Positions 1 to 8,414 are shown, numbered from the stretch's first letter. The stretch is 64,000 nt of DNA from Pseudonocardia sp. C8 (GCF_014267175.1 NZ_JACMTR010000002.1:5295501-5359500), one strand, 5' to 3'. The notes: generated by a model from the letters alone, not told the origin. Numbers and translations are program-made.

Positions 1-216
1 GCGATGGGCCTGCGTGGACGCCCGGTGGAGGGCCCGCACTCGAAGGCCGACATCGTCGCCGGGGTGCGCGAGCACGTCTGGCCGCTGTTCGCGGCCGGCA
101 CGGTCCGCCCGGTCGTCTTCGAGCGGTACTCGATGGCCGACGCCGCCGACGCGCACCGGCGGCTCGCCGACGGCGGCGTCGTCGGCAAGCTGCTCCTGCT
201 GAACCCGGACGCCTGA
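1..216 (+). CDS. Zinc-type alcohol dehydrogenase / quinone oxidoreductase, C-terminal fragment
   Basis: Only the last 71 codons are in the window; the reading frame is open to the left edge. The visible end (REHVWPLFAAGTVRPV, then an AADAHRRL segment and VGKLLLL) is the usual C-terminus of the medium-chain dehydrogenase/reductase branch that includes NAD(P)H:quinone oxidoreductases of the PIG3/QOR type. In those proteins this segment closes the catalytic domain after the Rossmann fold. Cofactor and substrate cannot be judged from this fragment. It ends 43 nt before bpa and appears unrelated to the cell-wall genes. Confidence 0.75.
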   Translation, partial: AMGLRGRPVEGPHSKADIVAGVREHVWPLFAAGTVRPVVFERYSMADAADAHRRLADGGVVGKLLLLNPDA

Positions 217-259
217 TCCTCCCTGCGGCCCCGGCCACGACCACGTCAGAATGGCGGCC

Positions 260-808
260 ATGAGCGACGAGCAGGGGACCCCGGACGAGCGGGTCATGGT
301 GGTCGGCGCCGACGGCCGCCCGGTCGGCATGGCCAAGGTTCCGTCCTCCGACGAGGAGGCCGAGCAGCAGGGCCCGGCGGCGATGGTCGAGCAGCCGGCC
401 AAGGTCATGCGGATCGGCACGATGATCAAGCAACTGCTCGAGGAGGTGAAGGCGGCCCCGCTGGACGAGGCGTCCCGCGAGCGGCTCAAGGAGATCCACG
501 AGAACTCCGTGAAGGAGCTCGAGGAGGGTCTCGCACCCGAGCTGCGTGAGGAGCTTCACCGGCTCAGCCTGCCGTTCACCGCCGATGCGACGCCGTCGGA
601 GGCCGAGCTGCGGATCGCGCAGGCCCAGCTCGTGGGCTGGCTGGAGGGGCTGTTCCACGGCATCCAGACGGCCCTGTTCGCCCAGCAGATGGCCGCACGG
701 GCGCAGCTGGAGCAGATGCGACGGGGGCTGCCGCCGGGCACGGGCGCCGCCGGTGAGCACGGCGGGATCCCGGAGAACCTGGGCCGGGGCACCGGGCAGT
801 ACCTCTGA
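260..808 (+). CDS. bpa: Bacterial proteasome activator Bpa (DUF2587 family)
   Basis: An acidic, helical protein of 182 aa, close to the 174 aa I recall for M. tuberculosis Bpa (Rv3780). The central part (KVMRIGTMIKQLLEEV onward) and the Gly-rich tail ending GQYL match the family. The C-terminal GQYL is the motif by which Bpa docks into the pockets of the 20S proteasome alpha ring, opening the gate for ATP-independent degradation. The start at 260 is preferred over the in-frame ATG at 251 because MSDEQ looks like a natural N-terminus. The gene sits beside the galactan exporter, as in mycobacteria. Confidence 0.93.
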   Translation: MSDEQGTPDERVMVVGADGRPVGMAKVPSSDEEAEQQGPAAMVEQPAKVMRIGTMIKQLLEEVKAAPLDEASRERLKEIHENSVKELEEGLAPELREELHRLSLPFTADATPSEAELRIAQAQLVGWLEGLFHGIQTALFAQQMAARAQLEQMRRGLPPGTGAAGEHGGIPENLGRGTGQYL

Positions 809-881
809 GACGCCTGCGACCTGCGGTTTCCGCGCGACCCGGCGGGGCCCTCCCCTGCCCGGTCGCGCGGAACCGTCTGAG

Positions 882-887
882 TACCCT
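882..887 (+). promoter_or_regulatory. Candidate -10 hexamer of wzm
   Basis: TACCCT ends 6 nt before the GTG start of wzm. That places transcription initiation at or next to the start codon, so the mRNA would be leaderless. No convincing -35 box is visible. Confidence 0.5.
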
Positions 888-893
888 CGTCGG

Positions 894-1763
894 GTGGCCG
901 TGACCGTGACCGACAACGAGCCGGGCGACGTCGTCGACCCGTCCGAGGTGTCGAGCCCGCGCAGCTGGCGCCGGGCGTTCGCGGATCTCGCCGCCGGCTG
1001 GCGCCAGCGGCCGCTCTGGGGCTACCTGGGCTGGCAGGACATCAAGCAGCGCTACCGCCGTTCGGTGCTCGGGCCGCTGTGGATCTCGATCAGCATGGGC
1101 GTGATCGCGCTCGGGCTCGGGATCCTGTACTCGGCGCTGTTCGCCATCCCGCTCGCGACGTTCCTGCCGCACGTCGCCGTCGGCCTGCTGATCTGGAACT
1201 TCGTCTCCGGCTGCATCCTCGAGGGCAGCGAGGTCTTCATCTCGAACGAAGGCCTGATCAAGTTCCTGCCCGCGCCGCTCAGCCTGCACATCTACCGTCT
1301 CGTGTGGCGGCAGACGCTGTTCTTCCTGCACAACCTGGTCGTCTGGGTCGTGCTGATGGTCGTCTTCCCGCATCCGCTGGGCTTCTCGACCCTGCTGGCG
1401 ATCCCGGCGCTGGGGCTGCTCGCGGTCAACGGGGCCTGGGTGGCGATCCTGTCCGGGATCCTCGCGACCCGGTTCCGGGACATCCCGCCGATCATCGCGA
1501 GCATCACCCAGCTCGTGTTCTACCTGACCCCGATCGTCTGGTCGGTGGACATCCTGGAGGGCAACGAGGCCGCCAAGGAGCGCGCCGGCCTGGTCGAGTT
1601 CAACCCGGTCTTCCACTTCGTCGAGATCGTCCGCCAGCCGCTGCTGGGCCAGGAGATCGTCGGCCGGTACTGGCTGGTCACCGGCATCATCACGGTCGTC
1701 GGCTGGGCGGCAGCGCTCGTCTGCCTGCGCAACTACCGTTCCCGCGTCGCGTACTGGGTGTGA
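894..1763 (+). CDS. wzm: Galactan ABC exporter, permease subunit (Wzm/RfbD)
   Basis: A 289-aa ABC-2-type permease. A charged cytoplasmic N-terminus (about residues 1-55, including WQDIKQRYRRSVLGPLW, typical of polysaccharide exporters) is followed by six hydrophobic segments. The family moves lipid-linked polysaccharide across the membrane together with Wzt. In M. tuberculosis the Rv3783/Rv3781 pair exports the galactan of arabinogalactan, and its gene order with glfT1 and bpa resembles this one. The GTG at 894 is chosen because a -10-like hexamer lies 6 nt upstream and no better start exists. The stop codon overlaps the wzt start. Confidence 0.92.
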   Translation: MAVTVTDNEPGDVVDPSEVSSPRSWRRAFADLAAGWRQRPLWGYLGWQDIKQRYRRSVLGPLWISISMGVIALGLGILYSALFAIPLATFLPHVAVGLLIWNFVSGCILEGSEVFISNEGLIKFLPAPLSLHIYRLVWRQTLFFLHNLVVWVVLMVVFPHPLGFSTLLAIPALGLLAVNGAWVAILSGILATRFRDIPPIIASITQLVFYLTPIVWSVDILEGNEAAKERAGLVEFNPVFHFVEIVRQPLLGQEIVGRYWLVTGIITVVGWAAALVCLRNYRSRVAYWV

Positions 1764-2533
1764 GCTCCGTGTCCGAACCCCGCATCCGGATCGACCGCGC
1801 CGCCGTCGACTTCCCGATCTTCGACGCGAAGACCCGGTCACTGAAGAAGGCCGTGCTCGGCAGGGCAGGCGGACGCATCGGCACCGAGGCCAAGGTGCCG
1901 ATCATCGAGGCGCTCCGGGACATCACGATCAAGCTCGACCGGGGTGCCCGGGTCGCGCTGGTCGGGCACAACGGTGCGGGCAAGTCCACGCTGCTACGCC
2001 TGATGGCCGGCATCTACGAGCCCACCCGGGGCCGGTCCGCGGTGCACGGGAAGGTCGCGCCGATCTTCGACCTGGCCGTCGGGATGGACCCGGAGATCTC
2101 CGGGTACGAGAACATCATCATCCGCGGGCTCTTCCTGGGTATGACCAAGAAGCAGATGGAGGCCCGGATCGACGACATCGCCGAGTTCACCGAGCTCGGC
2201 GACTACCTCGAGATGCCGCTGCGGGCGTACTCGACGGGTATGCGGGTGCGGCTGGCGCTCGGCGTCGTCACCTCGATCGACCCGGAGATCCTGCTGCTCG
2301 ACGAGGGTATCGGCGCCGTCGACGCCGAGTTCCTCGCCAAGGCGCGCGGCCGGCTGCACGAGCTGGTCGAACGGTCCGGGATCCTGGTCTTCGCCTCGCA
2401 CTCCGACGAGTTCCTCGCCGATCTCTGCGACACCGCGCTGTGGATGGAGCACGGGATGATCAAGGAGTACGGCCCGCTGCGGGACGTCCTCGACCACTAC
2501 AAGGGCCGGACGCCGTACGAGGGCACCGCGTGA
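1760..2533 (+). CDS. wzt: Galactan ABC exporter, ATP-binding subunit (Wzt/RfbE)
   Basis: A 257-aa ABC ATPase with Walker A GHNGAGKST near residues 68-76, a YSTGMRVRLALG signature near 157 and Walker B ILLLDEGIGAVD near 177. The divergent signature (STGM rather than LSGGQ) is typical of polysaccharide-exporting Wzt proteins. There is no extra C-terminal carbohydrate-binding domain, so export probably does not depend on recognising a chain cap. The GTG at 1760 overlaps the wzm stop by 4 nt (GTGA), which indicates translational coupling; a GTG at 1769 is possible. The stop overlaps the glfT1 start in the same way. Confidence 0.93.
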   Translation: MSSVSEPRIRIDRAAVDFPIFDAKTRSLKKAVLGRAGGRIGTEAKVPIIEALRDITIKLDRGARVALVGHNGAGKSTLLRLMAGIYEPTRGRSAVHGKVAPIFDLAVGMDPEISGYENIIIRGLFLGMTKKQMEARIDDIAEFTELGDYLEMPLRAYSTGMRVRLALGVVTSIDPEILLLDEGIGAVDAEFLAKARGRLHELVERSGILVFASHSDEFLADLCDTALWMEHGMIKEYGPLRDVLDHYKGRTPYEGTA

Positions 2534-3447
2534 CCGCTCCGCTGCCGCCCGGCTCGGTCGTCGGCGTCATCGTCACCCGGCACCGCGCCGACCTGCTGGT
2601 CGACTCGCTGGCGGCGATGGCGAAGCAGACCCACCCGATCGCACACCTGATCGTCGTCGACAACGGGCCGGACCGCCCGGCCCGCGAGGCCGTCGAGGCG
2701 TGCCCGCTGCCCACGACCTGGCTGCCGTCGTGGACCAACCTCGGCGGCGCCGGCGGGTTCGCGCTCGGCATGCTGCACGCGCTCGCCCTCGGCGCGGAGT
2801 GGATCTTCCTGGCGGACGACGACGGCCACGCCGCCGACGAGTCCACCCTCGCGACCCTGCTCGACCTCGCCACCCGGCGCGGGCTGGCCGCCGTGTCCCC
2901 GGTGGTCGCCGACAAGGCCGACCCGGACCGGCTCGCGTTCCCGCTGCGGCGCGGGCTGACCTGGCACCGCACGCGCTCGGCGCTCCTCGCCGGCGACGGT
3001 GACCCGGAACTCCTGCCGGGCATCGCCTCGTTCTTCAACGGCGCGCTGTTCCGTGCCTCGACGCTCGAGGTCATCGGCGTGCCGGACCTGCGGCTGTTCG
3101 TCCGGGGCGACGAGGTGGAGATGCACCGCCGGATGGTGCGCTCCGGGCTGCCGTTCGGGACGGCGCTGCACGCGGCGTACCTGCACCCGTACGGGTCGGA
3201 CGAGTTCAAGCCGATGCTCGGCGGGCGGCTGCACGCGCAGGACCCGGGCGACGCCGTCAAGCGCTACTACACCTACCGCAACCGGGGCTACCTGATGGCC
3301 CAGCCCGGGATGCGGAAGATCGGGCTGCTGGAGCTGCCGAGGTTCGCCTGGTACTTCCTGGTCACCAAACGCGACCCCCGCGGCTTCCGGGACTGGCTCC
3401 GCCTCCTGAACCAGGGCCGCGCGGAGCGCTTCCACCGCGCCCCCTGA
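2530..3447 (+). CDS. glfT1: Galactofuranosyltransferase GlfT1 (GT2 family)
   Basis: A 305-aa GT-A fold glycosyltransferase. Visible motifs are VVDNG and a NLGGAGGF nucleotide-binding segment shared with GlfT2, the metal-binding triad in IFLADDDG (about residues 94-97), and FVRGDEVEMHRR, which probably contains the catalytic base. GlfT1 adds the first two galactofuranose residues to the decaprenyl-PP-GlcNAc-rhamnose primer, starting the galactan that Wzm/Wzt exports. The GTG start overlaps the wzt stop by 4 nt, so the three genes form one operon. An inverted repeat begins 14 nt after the stop codon. Confidence 0.92.
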   Translation: MTAPLPPGSVVGVIVTRHRADLLVDSLAAMAKQTHPIAHLIVVDNGPDRPAREAVEACPLPTTWLPSWTNLGGAGGFALGMLHALALGAEWIFLADDDGHAADESTLATLLDLATRRGLAAVSPVVADKADPDRLAFPLRRGLTWHRTRSALLAGDGDPELLPGIASFFNGALFRASTLEVIGVPDLRLFVRGDEVEMHRRMVRSGLPFGTALHAAYLHPYGSDEFKPMLGGRLHAQDPGDAVKRYYTYRNRGYLMAQPGMRKIGLLELPRFAWYFLVTKRDPRGFRDWLRLLNQGRAERFHRAP

Positions 3448-3461
3448 CCCGGCCCCGGACT

Positions 3462-3527
3462 GCTGCATCCCGTGTCGGCGTGCCGCACCTTCCCGGGAGG
3501 GTGCGGCACGCCGACACGGGGTGCAGC
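3462..3527. repeat. 28-bp inverted repeat, left copy of a related pair
   Basis: The arms 3462-3489 and 3500-3527 match at 27 of 28 positions around a 10-nt loop. The core is CGGCGTGCCGCACC. It lies 14 nt after the glfT1 stop and could act as a factor-independent terminator without a U-tract. A relative with the same core lies at 4573-4636, on the other side of the next gene. Confidence 0.85.
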
Positions 3528-3612
3528 GCGAACTGTCCACAAGTGCGCCGAGTTGTCCACAGGGACGAGATCTACCGGTGCAGGTGCGGGTTTCCGGTGG
3601 AGTGTGGTCGGT

Positions 3613-4563
3613 GTGGACCTCGACTCGATTCCTCCCGGCTCCGACGAGCTGTTCCGGCGCACGGCGCTGAAGGACGCCGGGTTCAGCGACGCCGAGATCG
3701 ACCAGATGCGCCGCAGCGGCCTGCTCGTCGCGGTCCGGCGCGGCGTCTACCGCCGTGCCGACGCCGCGGAGCTCGCGTCCACCGACGCCCACGTGCTGCG
3801 GTGTCGTGCCGTGATCCCGTCCCTCTCCCCGGACGCCGTGTTCCGCCACGTCACTGCCGCGATCTTGCTCGGCCTGCCCCTCTGGCTGGTGCCGCTCGAC
3901 CGGCTCCACGTGATCCGCGACCGTCCGGGAGGCGGCCGGCTCCGTCCCGGGCTGCACGTCCACACCGCCCCTCTTCCCGACGACGACGTCGTGCAGCTCG
4001 ATGGGATCCGGCTGACCTCCGCGGCCCGGACCGTCGCCGATCTCGCCCGGACCCTGCCCACGGAGCAGGCCTTGATCGCAGCGGACGGGGCGTTGCACCG
4101 GGCGGTGAAGGCGCGCCGCGCGAACCGCCACGATCCGGGCGCGACGACGAAGGACGAGGCGACCGCCGTGCTCGCGCGGTTCGCCGGTCGCCGTGGGAGC
4201 GCGGCGGCCGGGCGGCTGGTCGCCTCCGCGGATCCGCTGTGCGAAAGCCCGGGCGAGACCCGGAGCCGCTATCGCATGCACCTGGCCGGCCTGCCGCCCC
4301 CGGTCACCCAGTGGATCGTCCCCGGGACGGGCCACCGGACCGACTTCGCCTGGCCCGAGCTCGGGGTCGTGGGCGAGTTCGACGGCCGGATCAAGTACAC
4401 CCGTGGCCTGCTCCGACCGGGCGAGACGCTGGAAGAGGTCGTCTGGCGGGAGAAGCGCCGGGAGGACGAGATCCGGGACACCGGCCGGACGGTCGTCCGG
4501 TGGGTCTGGAGCGAGATCGGTGAGGCGATGATCGCGCGGCTGCGCCCCCGGCTCGTCGGCTGA
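3613..4563 (+). CDS. AbiEi-antitoxin-like / DUF559 nuclease-fold protein
   Basis: A 316-aa protein in two parts. The N-terminal part (about residues 1-65: AGFSDAEIDQMRRSG, then VRRGVYRR) resembles the winged-helix domain of AbiEi-type antitoxins. The C-terminal part (about 205-310) has CESPGETRSR, a TDFAWPELGVVGEFDG segment and a late basic stretch. This fits the PD-(D/E)XK-like fold of DUF559/Vsr-type endonucleases: a Glu, then Asp, then E-x-D-G-x-x-K. Such two-part proteins are common orphans in actinobacteria; their role is unproven. The GTG at 3613 is preferred because a GGTGGA sequence is well spaced before it; a GTG at 3604 is too close. No AbiEii toxin partner is adjacent. Confidence 0.7.
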   Translation: MDLDSIPPGSDELFRRTALKDAGFSDAEIDQMRRSGLLVAVRRGVYRRADAAELASTDAHVLRCRAVIPSLSPDAVFRHVTAAILLGLPLWLVPLDRLHVIRDRPGGGRLRPGLHVHTAPLPDDDVVQLDGIRLTSAARTVADLARTLPTEQALIAADGALHRAVKARRANRHDPGATTKDEATAVLARFAGRRGSAAAGRLVASADPLCESPGETRSRYRMHLAGLPPPVTQWIVPGTGHRTDFAWPELGVVGEFDGRIKYTRGLLRPGETLEEVVWREKRREDEIRDTGRTVVRWVWSEIGEAMIARLRPRLVG

Positions 4564-4572
4564 CCACACCCG

Positions 4573-4636
4573 CCGCACCCCGTCTCGGCGTGTCGCACCC
4601 TCCTGGTGGGGTGCGGCACGCCGAGAAGGGGTGCGG
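4573..4636. repeat. 28-bp inverted repeat, right copy of a related pair
   Basis: The arms 4573-4600 and 4609-4636 match at 26 of 28 positions around an 8-nt loop, with the same GGCGTG(C/T)CGCACC core as the copy at 3462-3527. A further GTGCGGCACGCCG copy follows at 4631-4643. It lies between the 3' ends of converging genes and may terminate transcription from both sides. Confidence 0.85.
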
Positions 4637-4666
4637 CACGCCGGAGAGGCGGCGCGAAGAGGGCGG

Positions 4667-5119
4667 TCAGGCCTTGAAGACGACCGTGCGGAGCATCACG
4701 AAGTTGATCGCGGTGGCGGTGCCCTGGGCGACCAGCCAGGCCAGCGACTCGGCGTGCGGGAGCGTCTCCGGCAGCAGGCTCAGGACCAGGGAGTTCACAC
4801 CGACGTTCACCGCGAACGTCGTCGCGTAGAGCGCCACGAACCCGGCGAAGCGGCCCTTGCCTCCCGTGCCGGCCGAGTCGAAGGTGAACCGCTTGTTGAG
4901 CAGGTACGCCGTCGTCGTGCCGAGGATGAAGCTGATCCCCTTCGACACCGGGACCCACAGGCCGAGGTTCAGCAGCAGGTGGTAGAAGCCGAAGTCGACG
5001 ACGGCGGCCAGCGCGCCGATGACGACGAAGCTGCCGAGCTGACGGACGAGACCGTTGCGCGGCGCGGCGGCACCGTCGGGAGCCGGGCTCTCGGCCCGCG
5101 GGGGCTCGGTGGCGGTCAC
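4667..5119 (-). CDS. GtrA-family membrane protein (Rv3789-like)
   Basis: A small protein of 150 aa with a polar N-terminus and four hydrophobic segments (about residues 30-50, 58-80, 97-118, 126-146). GGKGRFAGFVALY and a C-terminal ATAINFVMLRTVVF are typical of GtrA proteins. GtrA-family proteins are linked to polyprenyl-phosphate-sugar flipping. Mycobacterial Rv3789, next to dprE1, was proposed as a decaprenyl-phospho-arabinose flippase or as an AftA recruiter. Here dprE1 is 7 kb away, beyond a transporter operon. The GTG start has TACCCT 6 nt upstream. Confidence 0.85.
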   Translation of the reverse strand: MTATEPPRAESPAPDGAAAPRNGLVRQLGSFVVIGALAAVVDFGFYHLLLNLGLWVPVSKGISFILGTTTAYLLNKRFTFDSAGTGGKGRFAGFVALYATTFAVNVGVNSLVLSLLPETLPHAESLAWLVAQGTATAINFVMLRTVVFKA

Positions 5120-5125
5120 ACGTCG

Positions 5126-5131
5126 AGGGTA
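5126..5131 (-). promoter_or_regulatory. Candidate -10 hexamer of the gtrA-like gene
   Basis: On the minus strand TACCCT ends 6 nt before the GTG at 5119, so the transcript would be leaderless. Confidence 0.5.
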
Positions 5132-5200
5132 ACGGCGCGCCACGCGGCGCCCGACCCGGGCCCGCCGCAAGCCCGACCGCGATGCCCGGATTCGGAACTG

Positions 5201-5229
5201 TTGACCCCGTTCGTGTACCTCGACAGGAT
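5201..5229 (+). promoter_or_regulatory. Candidate housekeeping promoter of the ABC importer operon
   Basis: TTGACC (5201-5206) and CAGGAT (5224-5229) are separated by exactly 17 nt, the best sigma-70-like promoter in the window. Transcription from about 5236 would give a 60-nt leader with an AGGAG ribosome-binding site before the ATG at 5297. Confidence 0.55.
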
Positions 5230-5296
5230 CAGGGCCCTCCGACACCCAGCTGTAGCACGTCGGTCCCACCACATCGTTCGACGAGGAGCGATCCCG

Positions 5297-6508
5297 ATGG
5301 CGGAGTACACCCTGTCCCGGCGCGCACTGCTCATGCTTCTCGGCGCGGGTGCCGCCGCGCCCGCACTCGCGGCCTGCGGCAGCAGCGTCGGCGGCGGGTC
5401 CGGCTCCGGCGGCGAGGCGGGCGGGCCGGTCAAGGTCGGCCTGGTGATCCCGCAATCCGGGGTGTACGCCCCGCTCGGCACGGACATGCAGCGCGGCTGG
5501 GACCTCTGGCTCCAGCAGCACGGCAACCGGCTCGGCGGCCGGGAGGTCACCACCGTCGTCGCCGACGAGGGCGAGACCCCGCAGACCGGTGTCCCGGCGG
5601 TGCAGCGGGTGCTGCAGTCCGACCAGGTCGACATCGTGGTCGGGATCGTGAGCTCCGCGGTCGCGCTCGGGGCCGCGCCGCTGGTGAGCGAGGCCCGGAA
5701 GATCCTCGTCGTGGCGAACGCCGGCGCCGCCGACATCACCGGGAAGGCCCGCACGCCGTACGTCTGGCGGACCTCGTTCCAGAACGCCCAGGTCGCCGCC
5801 GCGGCCGGGCCCCACCTCGCGCAGCAGAACATCCGCGGCGGCGTGTTCCTCATCGCCCCCGACTACGCGGCGGGAACCGAGGTGCGGGCCGCCTTCAAGA
5901 AGGCCTACGAGGCCGCGGGCGGCCGGATCGCCGGTGAGGCCGCGCCGCCGTTCGGCACCACCCAGGACTACCAGCCGTTCCTCGCCCAGATCCGGCAGTC
6001 CGGGGCGGGCGCGGTGTTCTGCTTCTTCGCCGGCGCCGAGGCCGTGCGCTTCGTCAAGCAGTACGCCCAGTTCGGCCTCAAGAACTCCGTCCCGCTCTAC
6101 GGATCGGGTTTCCTCACCGAGGGCGGCGTGCTGGACGCCCAGGGCGAGGCGGCGATCGGCGTCCGCACCTCGCTGTTCTACACCGACCGGCTCGACAACC
6201 CGGCCAACCGCGCGTTCGTCGACGCCTACCGCGGCGCGCACAACGCCGCCCCCACCTGCTACTCGGTGTCCACCTTCGACGCCGCCGCCGTGCTGGACCG
6301 GGCGCTGCGTTCGGCCCCCGCGCTGGACGGCGATGCGGTGAGCGCCGCGCTCGGCGGCATCGGGACGATCGAGGACAGCCCGCGCGGCCCGTGGACGTTC
6401 GACGGGCAGAACCCGCGGCAGATGATGTACCTGCGCACGGTCGAGGGCACCCCGGGCCGGCTCAGCAACGTCGTGACCGCCGAGCTGGGCGAGACGACGC
6501 AGGTATGA
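5297..6508 (+). CDS. Substrate-binding lipoprotein of a branched-chain-amino-acid-type ABC importer
   Basis: A 403-aa periplasmic-binding-fold protein (LivJ/LivK type). The N-terminus carries SRRALLMLLG followed by a lipobox with Cys27 (LAAC), so it may be a Tat-exported lipoprotein. After a Gly/Ser-rich linker comes VKVGLVIPQSGVYAPLG, the classic opening of this family. Relatives bind branched-chain or aromatic amino acids, urea or short amides; the ligand cannot be read from the sequence. The ATG at 5297 follows an AGGAG site, and the stop overlaps the permease start, beginning a five-gene operon. Confidence 0.9.
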   Translation: MAEYTLSRRALLMLLGAGAAAPALAACGSSVGGGSGSGGEAGGPVKVGLVIPQSGVYAPLGTDMQRGWDLWLQQHGNRLGGREVTTVVADEGETPQTGVPAVQRVLQSDQVDIVVGIVSSAVALGAAPLVSEARKILVVANAGAADITGKARTPYVWRTSFQNAQVAAAAGPHLAQQNIRGGVFLIAPDYAAGTEVRAAFKKAYEAAGGRIAGEAAPPFGTTQDYQPFLAQIRQSGAGAVFCFFAGAEAVRFVKQYAQFGLKNSVPLYGSGFLTEGGVLDAQGEAAIGVRTSLFYTDRLDNPANRAFVDAYRGAHNAAPTCYSVSTFDAAAVLDRALRSAPALDGDAVSAALGGIGTIEDSPRGPWTFDGQNPRQMMYLRTVEGTPGRLSNVVTAELGETTQV

Positions 6509-7395
6509 CCGGGTGGATCGCGGCGAACCTGCTCAGCGTCCTGAACGGCCTGGCGATCGGCGCGCTGCTGTTCGTGCTGGCGGTCGGCCTGTCGCTGGTG
6601 TTCGGGATGATGGACGTGCTCAACCTCGCCCACGGCGCGCTGTTCCTCGCCGGTGCCTACCTCGCCGCCGCGCTCGCCGGTGGCGGCGCGTCGTGGGGGG
6701 CGTTCCTCGGCGCGCTGGGCCTCGCCGCGGTGCTCGGCCTGCTGGCCGGCGGCGCACTATCGGCCATGACCGAGCCCCTGCGCCGCCGGTCGCACCTGGA
6801 CCAGGCCCTGCTCACCCTCGGCATCGCGTTGATCGTCGCGGAGCTGCTGCAGATCGCGTTCGGCGACGACCCCCTCGCCGTGCCCGCCCCGCCCGGGCTC
6901 GACGGTTCGGTGTCGCTGCTCGGGGCCGCCTATCCGGTCTACCGGCTCGTGCTGATCGGCGTCGGCGCGGTGCTGGCGGTCGCCGTCCACGTACTCGTCG
7001 AGCGGACCACGGTGGGGGCGCTGATCCGGGCCACGGTCGCCGACCGGGAGATGGTCGCGGCCCTCGGGGTCGACAACCGCCGGGTGAAGATCGCCGTGTT
7101 CGCGGCGGGCTCGCTGCTGGCGACGGTCGCGGGGGTGCTCGGCGGCCCGGTCTACGGGGCCAGCGTCGGGCTGGACTCGACCGTGCTGATCCTCGCGCTC
7201 GTCGTCGTGGTCATCGGCGGGCTCGGGTCGGTGCGCGGGGCGCTGGTCGGCGCCCTCGTCATCGGGCAGATCGAGACGCTCGGCCGGGCGCTGCTGCCCG
7301 ACCTGGCGTCCTTCGTGCTGTTCGGCACGCTCGCGCTGGTGCTGGTGCTGCGCCCGCAGGGGCTGTTCGGCAGCCGGGCGGGGGCCGCCGCATGA
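6505..7395 (+). CDS. livH: ABC importer permease, LivH type
   Basis: A 296-aa membrane protein with about eight hydrophobic segments. FGMMDVLNLAHGALFLAGAY near residues 31-50 is the LivH hallmark (G-x-x-N-x-A-H-G). The cytoplasmic EAA-like loop is in the region ending ALGVDNRRVKIAVFAAGS. With LivM it forms the channel for the solute delivered by the upstream lipoprotein. The ATG overlaps the upstream stop by 4 nt (ATGA), and its own stop overlaps livM in the same way. Confidence 0.92.
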   Translation: MTGWIAANLLSVLNGLAIGALLFVLAVGLSLVFGMMDVLNLAHGALFLAGAYLAAALAGGGASWGAFLGALGLAAVLGLLAGGALSAMTEPLRRRSHLDQALLTLGIALIVAELLQIAFGDDPLAVPAPPGLDGSVSLLGAAYPVYRLVLIGVGAVLAVAVHVLVERTTVGALIRATVADREMVAALGVDNRRVKIAVFAAGSLLATVAGVLGGPVYGASVGLDSTVLILALVVVVIGGLGSVRGALVGALVIGQIETLGRALLPDLASFVLFGTLALVLVLRPQGLFGSRAGAAA

Positions 7396-8414
7396 GCGAG
7401 GCGTCACCGCGGACCGAGCTGCCGGGCGGTGCCCCGGACGGCGTGCCGGCCGGTTCCGGGCCGCCGCGCGCACCGCGGCGGTTCGTCGCCGTGCCGGTGG
7501 TCGCCGTCGTCGTCGTGCTGGCTGCGGTGCCGCTGTTCCTCGCCCCGTTCGCCACGACCACGCTGACCCGGCTGCTGGTGTTCGGCCTGCTGGCCGTCAG
7601 CCTGGACCTGCTGGTCGGGGTGACGGGCCTACCGTCGCTCGGGCACGCCGCCTACTTCGGGGCCGGCGCCTACGCCGCGGGCTGGGTGTCGATCCACGTC
7701 ACGGCCGCGATCCCGGTGCCGCTCCTGGTCGGGGCGGCCGTCGGCGGGCTGACCGCCGCGGCGACCGGCTGGGTCGCGGTGCGCTCGTCCGGCGTGTACT
7801 TCCTGATGCTGACGCTGGCGATCGGGGAGGTGCTGGCCCAGGTCGCGCACAGCTGGGACGGCGTGACCGGCGGCGCCAACGGCCTGGCCGGGATCCCGGC
7901 CGCGCGGCTCGGCGCCGAACCGCTGGTCAACGCGGGACTGCTGTACTGGTACGTGCTGGCCGTCGGGCTGCTCGCGTTCGCGGCCGTGTGGCTGCTGGCG
8001 CGGTCGCCGTTCGGTGCGGCGCTGCGCGGGATCCGGGACAACGAGCCGCGCATGCGCGCCATCGGCTACCCCACCACGCTCTACAAGTACGGCGCGTTCG
8101 TCGCCGCCGGCACGGTCGCCGGCGCGGCCGGGTCGCTGCTCGCCGCCCAGCAGCGCCTGGTGACCCCGGCCGACCTCGGGTTCACCACGGCCGCGATCGT
8201 GCTGCTCGCCGTGGTGATCGGCGGGGTGGGGTCGCTGTGGGGCCCGGTCGTCGGCGCCGCGATCGTCGTGCTCGTCCGGGACGCGCTCGGGCCCGGCCTC
8301 GGCGGGCACGGGGAGCTGGTGCTCGGGATCGTGTTCGTGCTCGTGGTGTACCTGCTCCCCCGTGGCGCGGCCGGGCTGGCCACGCTGCACCCGTGGCGGA
8401 GGGGTCGCTCGTGA
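7392..8414 (+). CDS. livM: ABC importer permease, LivM type
   Basis: A 340-aa membrane protein with a Pro/Gly-rich cytoplasmic N-terminus of about 33 residues, then nine to ten hydrophobic segments. GLPSLGHAAYFGAGAYAAGW and the loop ALRGIRDNEPRMRAIGYP are the LivM signature segments, the latter the coupling helix contacting the ATPases. It pairs with LivH. The ATG overlaps the livH stop (ATGA) and the stop overlaps livG (GTGA), so translation is probably coupled along the operon. Confidence 0.92.
   Translation: MSEASPRTELPGGAPDGVPAGSGPPRAPRRFVAVPVVAVVVVLAAVPLFLAPFATTTLTRLLVFGLLAVSLDLLVGVTGLPSLGHAAYFGAGAYAAGWVSIHVTAAIPVPLLVGAAVGGLTAAATGWVAVRSSGVYFLMLTLAIGEVLAQVAHSWDGVTGGANGLAGIPAARLGAEPLVNAGLLYWYVLAVGLLAFAAVWLLARSPFGAALRGIRDNEPRMRAIGYPTTLYKYGAFVAAGTVAGAAGSLLAAQQRLVTPADLGFTTAAIVLLAVVIGGVGSLWGPVVGAAIVVLVRDALGPGLGGHGELVLGIVFVLVVYLLPRGAAGLATLHPWRRGRS

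Noticed and set aside
3462..3527. Classical Rho-independent terminator
   Set aside because: The stem is strong but no U-rich tract follows on either strand, so I report it as an inverted repeat with possible terminator function.
4631..5296. N-terminal extension of the substrate-binding protein
   Set aside because: The frame stays open far upstream, but it crosses the gtrA-like gene and the promoter. The Tat/lipobox signal begins at ATG 5297 after a ribosome-binding site.
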